From an uncultured Sphingomonadales bacterium (GTDB lineage Bacteria; Pseudomonadota; Alphaproteobacteria; Sphingomonadales; Sphingomonadaceae), in NCBI GenBank assembly GCA_903893935.1, contig CAITOD010000408.1:1-7834 (forward strand): a stretch of DNA of 7,834 nt, read 5' to 3'. A model generated the notes under the pieces. It saw nothing but the letters and a program-made list of their open reading frames with translations. It made no database searches and was not told the origin of the DNA. This document shows, piece by piece, positions 1 to 6,609 of this stretch; the stretch's first letter is position 1; every line of letters starts with the position of its first letter. Made by a program: the position numbers and the translations under genes.

Positions 1-814
1 AGCCGCCGGTGATGTTGATCAACACACCGCGGGCACCCTTCATCGAGGTGTCTTCGAGCAACGGATTGGAGATCGCGGCTTCGGCGGCATCGAGTGCCCG
101 GCGATCGCCGACCGCCTCGCCCGTGCCCATCATCGCCTTGCCCATTTCGCCCATCACCGAGCGCACGTCGGCAAAATCGAGATTGATGAGGCCCGGCATG
201 ACCATCAGGTCGGTGATCGAACGCACGCCCTGCTGGAGCACTTCGTCGGCGAGGCCAAACGCTTCCTTGAAGGTGGTTTCGGCTTTGGCGACCAGAAACA
301 GGTTCTGGTTGGGAATGACGATCAGCGTGTCGACATGCTTTTGCAGCTCGGCAATGCCGGTTTCGGCCGCGCGCATGCGGCGTGCGCCTTCGAACAGGAA
401 CGGCTTGGTCACCACACCGACGGTCAGCACGCCTTTGCGGCGCGCCGCTTCGGCGATCACCGGGGCAGCGCCGGTGCCGGTGCCGCCACCCATCCCGGCT
501 GCGATGAACACCATGTGCACGCCATCGAGCGCGCGTTCGAGTTCGACCAAAGTCTCTTCGGCCGCAGCGCGCCCCACTTCAGGCCGCGCGCCCGCGCCCA
601 GCCCCTGGGTGATGGCGGGCCCGAGCTGGATGCGCGTGTCGGCGATCGAATTGTTGAGCGCCTGCGCGTCGGTGTTGACGACGACGAAGTCGACGCCTTC
701 GATCCCGGCGCGGATCATGTTGGCGATCGCATTACCACCCGCGCCGCCTACCCCGATCACCGTGATACGGGGCCGCAGTTCGTCGATCGACGGCGGTCCG
801 ATGTTGATGCTCAT
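1..814 (-). CDS. ftsZ: Cell division GTPase FtsZ, N-terminal part, cut by the window edge
   Basis: Tubulin-like GTPase that polymerises at mid-cell into the Z ring and recruits the division machinery. 271 codons are visible and the gene runs off the window at base 1 with no stop; the missing part is the rest of the C-terminal GTPase subdomain, the linker and the C-terminal peptide that binds FtsA. The protein starts [15 protein letters not shown]. Visible motifs are the nucleotide loop GVGGAGGN (residues 21-28), NTDAQAL (47-53), the tubulin signature GGGTGTG (109-115), and the T7 loop NLDFAD with N211, D213 and D216, the residues that complete GTP hydrolysis in the adjacent subunit. All key residues are intact. 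The ATG at 814-812 is chosen because a GGGAG Shine-Dalgarno lies 6 bases upstream and the start matches the family. It is the only gene here separated from its neighbour by a real gap, so it probably has its own promoter in addition to readthrough from ftsA. Confidence 0.98.
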   Translation of the reverse strand, partial: MSINIGPPSIDELRPRITVIGVGGAGGNAIANMIRAGIEGVDFVVVNTDAQALNNSIADTRIQLGPAITQGLGAGARPEVGRAAAEETLVELERALDGVHMVFIAAGMGGGTGTGAAPVIAEAARRKGVLTVGVVTKPFLFEGARRMRAAETGIAELQKHVDTLIVIPNQNLFLVAKAETTFKEAFGLADEVLQQGVRSITDLMVMPGLINLDFADVRSVMGEMGKAMMGTGEAVGDRRALDAAEAAISNPLLEDTSMKGARGVLINITGG

Positions 815-820
815 GTCGGT

Positions 821-825
821 CTCCC
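821..825 (-). promoter_or_regulatory. Shine-Dalgarno of ftsZ
   Basis: GGGAG on the minus strand, 6 bases before the ftsZ ATG. It fixes the start codon at 814 and is well placed for strong initiation. Confidence 0.75.
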
Positions 826-833
826 GGTACGGA

Positions 834-850
834 TGAGGGGCCCGCCCTCA
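834..850 (-). promoter_or_regulatory. Small hairpin in the ftsZ leader
   Basis: Perfect 6-bp inverted repeat, TGAGGG / CCCTCA with a 5-base loop, ending 8 bases upstream of the GGGAG ribosome-binding site. If transcription starts upstream, the mRNA would carry a GC-rich stem just before the Shine-Dalgarno. It could affect mRNA stability or ribosome access. No T-run follows, so it is not a terminator. The structure is seen; any function is inference. Confidence 0.4.
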
Positions 851-877
851 GATTAGCGCTATGCTCGTGAAATCAAG
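850..877 (-). promoter_or_regulatory. ftsZp: Weak candidate promoter of ftsZ
   Basis: This is the most AT-rich part of the gap. On the minus strand it reads CTTGAT (877-872), resembling the alphaproteobacterial -35 CTTGAC, followed by GCTAAT/TAATCT (857-850) as a possible -10. The spacing is 13-15 bases, shorter than the usual 16-18, so the match is poor. The call rests mainly on its position between the GANTC palindrome and the ftsZ leader; the true start site may be elsewhere in 815-985. Confidence 0.25.
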
Positions 878-891
878 CTTTGGCACGGATC

Positions 892-904
892 GATTCGCCG
901 AATC
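892..904. promoter_or_regulatory. Palindrome built of two GANTC (CcrM methylation) sites
   Basis: GATTCG-C-CGAATC is a perfect 6+6 inverted repeat with a 1-base centre. Each arm contains a GANTC site (GATTC at 892-896, GAATC at 900-904), the target of the cell-cycle methyltransferase CcrM of alphaproteobacteria. In Caulobacter, ftsZ transcription depends on CcrM methylation and the methylation-sensing regulator GcrA. The position, about 80 bases upstream of the ftsZ start codon, suits similar control. The motif is seen; the regulatory role is inferred by analogy. Confidence 0.5.
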
Positions 905-919
905 AGAGAGCGGCGCGGT

Positions 920-928
920 TTTTCCACA
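920..928 (+). promoter_or_regulatory. DnaA-box match upstream of ftsZ
   Basis: TTTTCCACA on the plus strand fits the relaxed DnaA-box consensus TTWTNCACA in full and differs from TTATCCACA by one base. It lies 16 bases on the ftsA side of the GANTC palindrome and 106 bases from the ftsZ start codon. DnaA is a known activator of ftsZ in Caulobacter, so a regulatory box is plausible. It is a single box, so it is not a replication origin. Confidence 0.4.
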
Positions 929-985
929 GTTGCAGCGCCGAATTGCCCCCCAAACGGGCCGAAATCGCGCTCCCGCCCGCACCGG

Positions 986-1020
986 CCGTGCGCAAGCGGG
1001 GTGCAGGCGGCGGCGCACGG
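986..1020 (-). promoter_or_regulatory. Hairpin abutting the ftsA stop codon
   Basis: Perfect 8-bp inverted repeat CCGTGCGC / GCGCACGG (986-993 and 1013-1020) with a 19-base loop. One arm touches the ftsA stop codon at 1021-1023. No T-run follows on the minus strand, so it is not a standard Rho-independent terminator. It may be an attenuating, processing or 3'-end-protecting structure that sets the ratio of ftsA to ftsZ message. Function is inferred only from position. Confidence 0.4.
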
Positions 1021-2304
1021 TCAAAAATACTCGCGCAGCGCGCGCCAGATTCGCACCAGGATCGCAAAACCGCGGTATTCGCGTTCGGCGCGCCACCTGG
1101 GTCCGATCGTGCGGATATCGACCGGCTCGGCCGCGGCATAAAGCAACAGACCGACCAGCGTCGACGAACTGGGAGTGGCATTGCCCGGCGGCAGCCCCAG
1201 CATTGTCGGCGGCGAGCCGATCCGCACCGGGCGGCCCAGCGCGCCTTGCGCAAAATCGGCGAGCCCCGGCATTTGCGCGCCGCCGCCGGTCAGCACCACC
1301 TGCTGGCCGCGCTGGCCGGTAAAGCCCATCGCTTTCAGCGCCTTCGACACTTCTTCGGTAAAATAACCAAGCTGCTGCGTGATCACCGAAATCAGCTCTG
1401 CGCGCGGGATGCGGTTCTTGTCGTCGGCGTGGCGCGCAACCGGGCCGCCGCTTTCGGGATCGCCCGGCGCGTTGACCGGGATCATCTCGCGATGGTCGGC
1501 GGGGCTCGCGATTGCCGAGCCGGACATGCATTTCAGCCGTTCGGCGTGGTAGCGGCGAATGCCGAACGCCGAAGCGATCGCATCGGTGATATCGCCCGAT
1601 CCGAACGCGATGACCTGCATGCCGAGCAGCATGCCCGCGACATAGACCGAGACGGTGGTCACTTCGGCGCCGAATTCCACAAGTGCGACACCGATCTCGC
1701 GCTCTTCGGGGGTCAGGCAGGCAAGCCCGGCCGCGATCGGCGAGCCGACCACCGCATCGACTTTCAGATGCGCGTGTTCGACGGTTTCCTTCAGATTGCG
1801 GATCGGGGCGCCATCGGCAAGCATCACGTGGATATCGACCGCGAGCCGCTCGGCATGCAGCCCTTTGGGATTGGGCACGCCGTGCGCGCCATCGAGCGTG
1901 TAATGCGCCGGGTGTGCGTGGAGCACCTGGCGCCCGTCGGGCTGGATCACATCGCGCCCGGCGATCAGCAAGTGCTCGATATCGTCGGCTTCGATCCGCC
2001 GCCCGCCGATATCGACTTCGACGCGCGCGGTGGAACTGGCGAGCCCTGCCCCCGCGCAGCCGATCCACACCGATTGCACGCTCGCGCTCGCGGCCTTTTC
2101 GGCGCGTTCGATCGCATCGCGCACGCAATGCGTCGCCGCCACCATGTCGACGACATAGCCGCGCCTGATCCCCGCCGAGGCGCGATAGCCCGATCCGAGC
2201 ACGACCAGATCGCCCGTTTCGGCCAGCCCCGCGATCATCGCCGAAGTGCGGAACGAGCCGATATTGACGGCGGCAAAGACCTTGGTGATGCGCGGAATGG
2301 CCAT
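1021..2304 (-). CDS. ftsA: Cell division protein FtsA, actin-like membrane tether of FtsZ
   Basis: Actin-family protein that binds the FtsZ C-terminal peptide, polymerises on the inner face of the membrane and recruits later division proteins. At 427 residues it is the usual family length. Visible parts are the phosphate-1 loop VNIGSFRTSA (13-22), the 1C region around residues 80-165, phosphate-2 at 205-222, the adenosine loop VVLTGGGAQMPGL in the last third, and a C-terminal amphipathic helix FAILVRIWRALREYF (413-427), the membrane-targeting sequence. Two ATP-site positions look degenerate: Asn14 stands where acidic residues are usual in phosphate-1, and EFGAEVT (210-216) replaces the usual DxGGGT of phosphate-2. 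The adenosine loop is intact, so ATP may still bind while hydrolysis is in doubt. The ATG at 2304 lies 4 bases after the ftsQ stop. No strong Shine-Dalgarno is visible, which suggests coupling to ftsQ translation. Confidence 0.96.
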   Translation of the reverse strand: MAIPRITKVFAAVNIGSFRTSAMIAGLAETGDLVVLGSGYRASAGIRRGYVVDMVAATHCVRDAIERAEKAASASVQSVWIGCAGAGLASSTARVEVDIGGRRIEADDIEHLLIAGRDVIQPDGRQVLHAHPAHYTLDGAHGVPNPKGLHAERLAVDIHVMLADGAPIRNLKETVEHAHLKVDAVVGSPIAAGLACLTPEEREIGVALVEFGAEVTTVSVYVAGMLLGMQVIAFGSGDITDAIASAFGIRRYHAERLKCMSGSAIASPADHREMIPVNAPGDPESGGPVARHADDKNRIPRAELISVITQQLGYFTEEVSKALKAMGFTGQRGQQVVLTGGGAQMPGLADFAQGALGRPVRIGSPPTMLGLPPGNATPSSSTLVGLLLYAAAEPVDIRTIGPRWRAEREYRGFAILVRIWRALREYF

Positions 2305-2308
2305 CGCT

Positions 2309-3307
2309 TCAGTCGTGCGCCTTCACCTGTGCGGCATCGGCATGGCCGGCGCTTTTGGCCGCGCCATCGACGCCGGCGGCTTTGGTCGCGCGCGCGACCG
2401 CCGCCGCTTTGGCTTGCGCGGCGATGCTGTCGGCATGGCCCGGCACGCGCATGTAGATCTTGTCGGGGATGCGCATGTCGAAAGCGGCGACTTTGCCGCC
2501 GAGCAGCCGGTCAACCCCGTCCATCCGCGCAAAGCCGAGCAAGGCGGCCGCACTTTCGTCGTCGCCTTCGGGCAAAGCGAGCATCTGCCCGGTGCGGAAG
2601 GTCAGGTTCCAGCGGCGGTTGCCGATCCATTCGGCTTCGCCCACCTGGGTCTTGAGCGCGGGGGCGGCTTCGAGCAGCTTTTCGAGCGCGACGACCTGGC
2701 TTTCGACGCCCCGGCCCGACAGCACCAGCATGCCTTTGGCGCGCGACGGCGGCACCGCTTCGAGCTGGTGCCCGGTTTCATCGATCAGCACGAGTTGCCC
2801 CGCCTGTCGCATCACCGCGTGCGGGCTGCGTTCGACCACATCGACCACCAGCGTATCGGGCAATTGCCGCGACACGCGCGCATCCTTGACCCACGGCAGC
2901 GTGAGCAGATCCTCGCGCAAGGCGGCCAGATCGAGGCGGGACATCACCTGGTCGCGCTGGCCGAGCACTTTTTCATAAATCGCCAGCTCGTTCATGCGGT
3001 TGACCCCGCGCACTTCGACGCGCTTGACGCGCAGCCCGACTTCGCCCGCAAATTTCGCCAGATGCTGCTCGGCAAGCGCGGGCATGCCGGCGAGTTCGGC
3101 GCCGATCACCGCGACGGCCGCAACCACGCCGATAATCGCCACGATCATCAGGCGATGCAAAGTCTCGTCGGAAAACGGCACCCAGCGCATCGCCTGATCG
3201 ACGATATTGCCGGTCTTCTTGCGCGCTTTGGCGACTTTGGTGCGGGCGCTGCGCGTGGCGGCCACGCGCCGCACGCCTTTGCCGTTGCGGCGGATCGTCT
3301 GGGCCAT
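2309..3307 (-). CDS. ftsQ: Cell division protein FtsQ
   Basis: Bitopic inner-membrane protein that with FtsL and FtsB forms the FtsQLB complex, which signals to the septal synthase FtsWI. 332 residues, longer than the E. coli protein (276). Order: a very basic cytoplasmic N-terminus (1-50, many Arg/Lys), a single membrane segment at about 53-70 (MIVAIIGVVAAVAVIG), a POTRA domain at about 92-160 (VKRVEVRGVNR ... LPWVKDARVSRQLPDTLVVDVVER), a beta domain to about 288, then an Ala/Lys-rich tail 289-332 with a repeated GHAD unit. The ATG at 3307 is chosen because GGAGG (3321-3317) lies 9 bases upstream and it follows the ddl stop by one base. A longer frame opening at 3373 would add 22 residues inside ddl but lacks such support. 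The domain pattern and position between ddl and ftsA make the call firm although sequence conservation in this family is low. Confidence 0.95.
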   Translation of the reverse strand: MAQTIRRNGKGVRRVAATRSARTKVAKARKKTGNIVDQAMRWVPFSDETLHRLMIVAIIGVVAAVAVIGAELAGMPALAEQHLAKFAGEVGLRVKRVEVRGVNRMNELAIYEKVLGQRDQVMSRLDLAALREDLLTLPWVKDARVSRQLPDTLVVDVVERSPHAVMRQAGQLVLIDETGHQLEAVPPSRAKGMLVLSGRGVESQVVALEKLLEAAPALKTQVGEAEWIGNRRWNLTFRTGQMLALPEGDDESAAALLGFARMDGVDRLLGGKVAAFDMRIPDKIYMRVPGHADSIAAQAKAAAVARATKAAGVDGAAKSAGHADAAQVKAHD

Positions 3308-3308
3308 G

Positions 3309-4295
3309 TCAGCGCGCCTCCAAGTCTTCGGGGTGTCGCGCGTTCCGCGCTTCAGCAATAATCGCTGCGTCATTCAGCGCCTCGGCGATGATCGCCTCCA
3401 CCAAATCGCCGTAATCCATGCCCAGCGCGCGCGCCTGTTCGGGCACCAGGCTGAGCGGGGTCATCCCCGGCTGGGTGTTCACTTCGAGCAGGAACAGCCC
3501 GTCGATACCCTGTTCGTCGTCCCAGCGGAAATCGCTGCGGCTGGTGCCGCGACAGCCGAGCAGGCGGTGCGCGCGCAAGGCAATATCCTTGCACGCCTGC
3601 GCCACCTCGTCGGGAATATCGGCCGGGCAAATGTGATCGGTCATGCCGTCAGTGTATTTGGCATCGAAATCGTAGAATTCGGATTTGGGCTTCAATTCGG
3701 TGACCAGCAGCGCGCGGTCGCCCAGCACGGCGGTGGTCAGTTCGCGCCCACGGATGAACGGTTCGGCCAGCAGGGTCTCGAAATGCTGCCAGGGCCCGGG
3801 CACTTCGGTGCCGATCGGATTGCCGTAATTGCCCCCGGCGGTCACGATCGCGACGCCGACCGACGAGCCTTCGTTGACCGGCTTGAGCACATAGGGGCGC
3901 GGCAGCGGATCGTGCCGGTGGATTTCGGCCGAAGCCACCACGCGCCCGCCGGGCATCGGAATGCCGTGCGGCACCAGCGTCTGCTTGGTCAGTTCCTTGT
4001 CGATCGCGATCACCGAGGCGGCGAGCCCCGAATGGGTATAGGTCAGCCCCATCAGGTCCATCAGGCCCTGCACGGTGCCATCTTCACCCGGCGTGCCATG
4101 CAGCGCGTTGAACACCACATCGGGCGCTGCGGCCGCCAGCACTTGCGCCACATCGCGCCCCATATCGATGCGCGTCACACGATGCCCGCGCGCTTCGAGC
4201 GCATCGGCGACGCCTTTGCCGCTCATCAGCGAAACCGGTCGCTCGTTCGACCAGCCGCCCATCAGCACCGCGACATGAAGTTTCGGAAGTGTCAC
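3309..4295 (-). CDS. ddlB: D-alanine--D-alanine ligase (Ddl), ATP-grasp
   Basis: Cytoplasmic enzyme joining two D-Ala with ATP to give the dipeptide that MurF adds to the peptidoglycan stem. 328 residues. The N-terminal domain has GGWSNERPVSLMSG (13-26), in which Glu18 matches the D-Ala-binding Glu of E. coli DdlB, and HGTPGEDGTVQG (66-77). The ATP-grasp part has KPVNEGSSVGV (138-148), FYDFDAKY (207-214, active-site Tyr214), the Arg253/Asp255 pair, and the Mg-binding EVNTQPGMTPLS (271-282, Glu271 and Asn273). All expected catalytic residues are present. Tyr at 214 is the form typical of D-Ala-D-Ala, not D-lactate, ligases. The start is GTG at 4295-4293, overlapping the murB stop as GTGA; the next in-frame ATG is 11 codons later, inside the first beta strand, so GTG is preferred. 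About 25 residues follow the last conserved segment, rich in Ala and Glu. The symbol ddlB is used because of the dcw location. Confidence 0.96.
   Translation of the reverse strand: MTLPKLHVAVLMGGWSNERPVSLMSGKGVADALEARGHRVTRIDMGRDVAQVLAAAAPDVVFNALHGTPGEDGTVQGLMDLMGLTYTHSGLAASVIAIDKELTKQTLVPHGIPMPGGRVVASAEIHRHDPLPRPYVLKPVNEGSSVGVAIVTAGGNYGNPIGTEVPGPWQHFETLLAEPFIRGRELTTAVLGDRALLVTELKPKSEFYDFDAKYTDGMTDHICPADIPDEVAQACKDIALRAHRLLGCRGTSRSDFRWDDEQGIDGLFLLEVNTQPGMTPLSLVPEQARALGMDYGDLVEAIIAEALNDAAIIAEARNARHPEDLEAR
3317..3321 (-). promoter_or_regulatory. Shine-Dalgarno of ftsQ, inside the 3' end of ddl
   Basis: GGAGG on the minus strand, 9 bases before the ATG at 3307. It decides between that start and an in-frame opening 22 codons earlier at 3373. 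Confidence 0.7.
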
Positions 4296-5170
4296 GCCTT
4301 ACCCACCCGCTTGATTTCCCACTCCAGATCGACACCGGCGGTGGCGCGCACCCGCTCGCGCACCAGTTCGCCCAGCGCCTCGATCTCGGTGCTGGTTGCC
4401 TCGCCCGTGTTGATCAGAAAATTGGTGTGCTTGTCGCTGACTTGCGCCCCGCCCAGTGTGAGGCCGCGGCAGCCGGCCGCATCGACCAGCTCCCACGCCT
4501 TCTGCCCGGGCGGGTTCTTGAACGTCGATCCGCCGGTGCGCGTGCGCAAGGGCTGCGAGGCTTCGCGCGCGGCGGCAATGCGGTCCATTTCGGCCTGGAT
4601 CGCCGCTGGCGTGTCGCGGTGGCCGCGCAAAGTCGCCGCAATCACCACTGCGTCTTCGGGCAGACCGGAATGGCGATAGCTGTAATGCAGATCGGGCAGC
4701 GACAGTGTTTTGCGCTGGCCGGACCGCAACACGACCTCGCAATCGACCAGCACGTCCTTGACTTCGCGGCCATAAGCCCCGCCGTTCATCCGCACGAACC
4801 CGCCGACAGTGCCGGGAATGCTGCGCAGAAATTCCAGCCCGCCGATCCCCGCATCGCGCGCGGTGGAGGATACCAGAATGCCGCTGGCCCCGCCGCCGCA
4901 GCGCATCGTTGTGCCGTCCAGCAGTTCGGCCATCGCCAGTTTCTTGCCCAGCCGCACCACCACGCCGGGCACACCGCCATCGCGCACGATCAGATTGGAG
5001 CCAAGACCCAGCGCCATGACCGGCACCGAAGGGTCGAGTGCGGCGAGAAACGTGGTGAGATCATCGCCGTCGGCAGGTTCGAACAGCCATTGCGCAGCCC
5101 CCCCGGTCTTGAACCAGACCAGCGGCGCGAGCGGGGCTTGCGCTGTCAAACGGCCGCGCGGGGTAATCAT
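4292..5170 (-). CDS. murB: UDP-N-acetylenolpyruvoylglucosamine reductase MurB
   Basis: FAD- and NADPH-dependent enzyme reducing UDP-GlcNAc-enolpyruvate to UDP-MurNAc, the second committed step of peptidoglycan precursor synthesis in the cytoplasm. 292 residues, the short type II form without the extra loop of the E. coli enzyme (342). The FAD-binding domain shows [12 protein letters not shown] (55-66), [20 protein letters not shown] (101-120) and [15 protein letters not shown] (120-134). The substrate part shows YSYRHSG (163-169, with the conserved Arg166) and [10 protein letters not shown] (213-222, Ser215 the proton donor for the enolpyruvyl group), then [16 protein letters not shown] (239-254). 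The start is ATG 5170, overlapping the murC stop as ATGA; the frame is open upstream to 5959, but that part lies inside murC and has no MurB similarity. The stop overlaps the ddl GTG start. Confidence 0.97.
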   Translation of the reverse strand: MITPRGRLTAQAPLAPLVWFKTGGAAQWLFEPADGDDLTTFLAALDPSVPVMALGLGSNLIVRDGGVPGVVVRLGKKLAMAELLDGTTMRCGGGASGILVSSTARDAGIGGLEFLRSIPGTVGGFVRMNGGAYGREVKDVLVDCEVVLRSGQRKTLSLPDLHYSYRHSGLPEDAVVIAATLRGHRDTPAAIQAEMDRIAAAREASQPLRTRTGGSTFKNPPGQKAWELVDAAGCRGLTLGGAQVSDKHTNFLINTGEATSTEIEALGELVRERVRATAGVDLEWEIKRVGKA

Positions 5171-6609
5171 GCGCCATCCCGCGCATGCCCGCCATCTCGC
5201 GCTTGGCTGATCGCATCGGCCAGCCCCGCCGCCCAGCGCGTGATGTCGCCCGCACCCAGGCACACCACCATGTCGTCGGCGCGCAGCAGCGGCGCCAGTT
5301 CGTGCACCAGCGCGTCGGGTCCGGCCACGCAATGCGCCGCGCGATGCCCGCGCGCCTTGATCCCTTCGACCATGACTTCGGACGTCACGCCCGCAATCGG
5401 CGCTTCGCCGGCAGGGTAGACCGGGGCGGCAAACACCACGTCGGCATCGTTGAACGCGCCCTGGAAATCTTCCATGTGGTCGCGCAGCCGGGTGAACCGG
5501 TGCGGCTGGACCACCGCGATCACGCGCCCGCGTGCGCCTTCGCGCGCGGCGGACAGCACCGCGCGGATTTCGACCGGGTGGTGGCCGTAATCGTCGATCA
5601 CCACCACGCTGCCATCGCCGATCGCCACTTCGCCGACTTTGGTAAAGCGCCGTTTGACCCCGCCGAACTTGGCAAACCCGTCGCGGATCACTGCATCGGG
5701 CACGCCCATTTCGCGCGCCACCGCGATCGCCGCGAGCGCGTTCTGCACATTGTGGCGCCCCGGCATCGGCAGGCCGATGTCCTCGATGCGGTGGAACGTG
5801 CCGTCGCGCTGGCGCAGCACCACGGTAAAGCGGTTGCCGCCAGGCACCGGGGTGACATGTTCGCCGCGCACATCGGCCTGCGCGGAAAACCCGTAAGTGA
5901 TCACGCGGCGGTCGCGCACCATCGGGATAATCGCCTGCACCACCGGATGATCGATGCACAGCATCGCCGCGCCATAGAACGGCACGTTCTCGATGAATTC
6001 GACGAATGCCGCTTTGACCCGGTCGAAGCTGCCATAATGATCGAGATGTTCGGGATCGATATTGGTGACAATCGCGATCGTGCCATCGAGCCGCAGGAAC
6101 GAGCCATCGCTTTCGTCGGCTTCGACGACCATCCAGTCGCTGTCGCCCAGCCGCGCGTTCGACCCGTAGGAATTGATAATGCCGCCGTTGATCACCGTCG
6201 GATCGATCCCGCCCGCATCGAGCAGGCAGGCGACCATCGAAGTGGTGGTGGTCTTGCCGTGCGTGCCCGCCACCGCGACGGTGTTCTTGAGCCGCATCAG
6301 TTCGGCGAGCATTTCGGCGCGGCGCACCACCGGCACGCGCGCTTCGAGCGCTGCGATCACTTCGGGATTGTCGCGGCGCACCGCGGTCGAGGTGACCACC
6401 ACCGAAACGCCCGCAACATTGGCGGCATTGTGCCCGATCATCACGGTGATGCCGCGCGCGCGCAAACCTTCGACGACATAGCTTTCGGCAATGTCCGAAC
6501 CCTGCACCGCATAGCCCATGTTGTGCATCACTTCGGCAATGCCCGACATGCCGATCCCGCCGATGCCGACGAAGTGGATCGTGCCGATTTCGACGCCCAC
6601 CCCCCTCAT
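5167..6609 (-). CDS. murC: UDP-N-acetylmuramate--L-alanine ligase MurC
   Basis: ATP-dependent cytoplasmic ligase that adds L-Ala to UDP-MurNAc, the first amino acid of the stem peptide. 480 residues, normal length. The N-terminal Rossmann domain that holds the UDP sugar begins [17 protein letters not shown] (11-27). The central Mur ligase domain has the P-loop [11 protein letters not shown] (114-124), EADESDGSF (163-171) and [12 protein letters not shown] (182-193), where acidic and His residues bind Mg. [13 protein letters not shown] (286-298) marks the domain border, and the C-terminal domain has [10 protein letters not shown] (339-348) and VVQPHRFTR (366-374), typical of MurC over MurD/E/F. 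The start is ATG 6609 in an ATGA overlap with the murG stop, with GGAGA (6623-6619) 9 bases upstream. The open frame continues to 7122 inside murG, but those 171 residues are Arg-rich shadow sequence. It is directly upstream of murB with another ATGA overlap. Confidence 0.98.
   Translation of the reverse strand: MRGVGVEIGTIHFVGIGGIGMSGIAEVMHNMGYAVQGSDIAESYVVEGLRARGITVMIGHNAANVAGVSVVVTSTAVRRDNPEVIAALEARVPVVRRAEMLAELMRLKNTVAVAGTHGKTTTTSMVACLLDAGGIDPTVINGGIINSYGSNARLGDSDWMVVEADESDGSFLRLDGTIAIVTNIDPEHLDHYGSFDRVKAAFVEFIENVPFYGAAMLCIDHPVVQAIIPMVRDRRVITYGFSAQADVRGEHVTPVPGGNRFTVVLRQRDGTFHRIEDIGLPMPGRHNVQNALAAIAVAREMGVPDAVIRDGFAKFGGVKRRFTKVGEVAIGDGSVVVIDDYGHHPVEIRAVLSAAREGARGRVIAVVQPHRFTRLRDHMEDFQGAFNDADVVFAAPVYPAGEAPIAGVTSEVMVEGIKARGHRAAHCVAGPDALVHELAPLLRADDMVVCLGAGDITRWAAGLADAISQARDGGHARDGA

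Noticed and set aside
986..1020. Rho-independent terminator after ftsA
   Set aside because: The stem is good but no run of T follows on the minus strand, and the 19-base loop is long for a terminator.
815..1020. CtrA operator (TTAA-N7-TTAA) as in the Caulobacter ftsZ promoter
   Set aside because: No TTAA occurs anywhere in the gap on either strand.
848..2128. Minus-strand open frame of 426 codons in another frame of ftsA
   Set aside because: Its translation is dominated by Arg and has no domain signature. The ftsA frame carries all the conserved motifs.
3308..3373. FtsQ starting 22 codons earlier at 3373
   Set aside because: The GGAGG at 3321-3317 is placed for the ATG at 3307, and the added residues overlap the end of ddl.
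5171..5959. Upstream extension of the murB frame
   Set aside because: It would overlap murC by almost 800 bases, is Arg-rich and lacks MurB similarity. The ATGA start at 5170 fits the family and the operon pattern.
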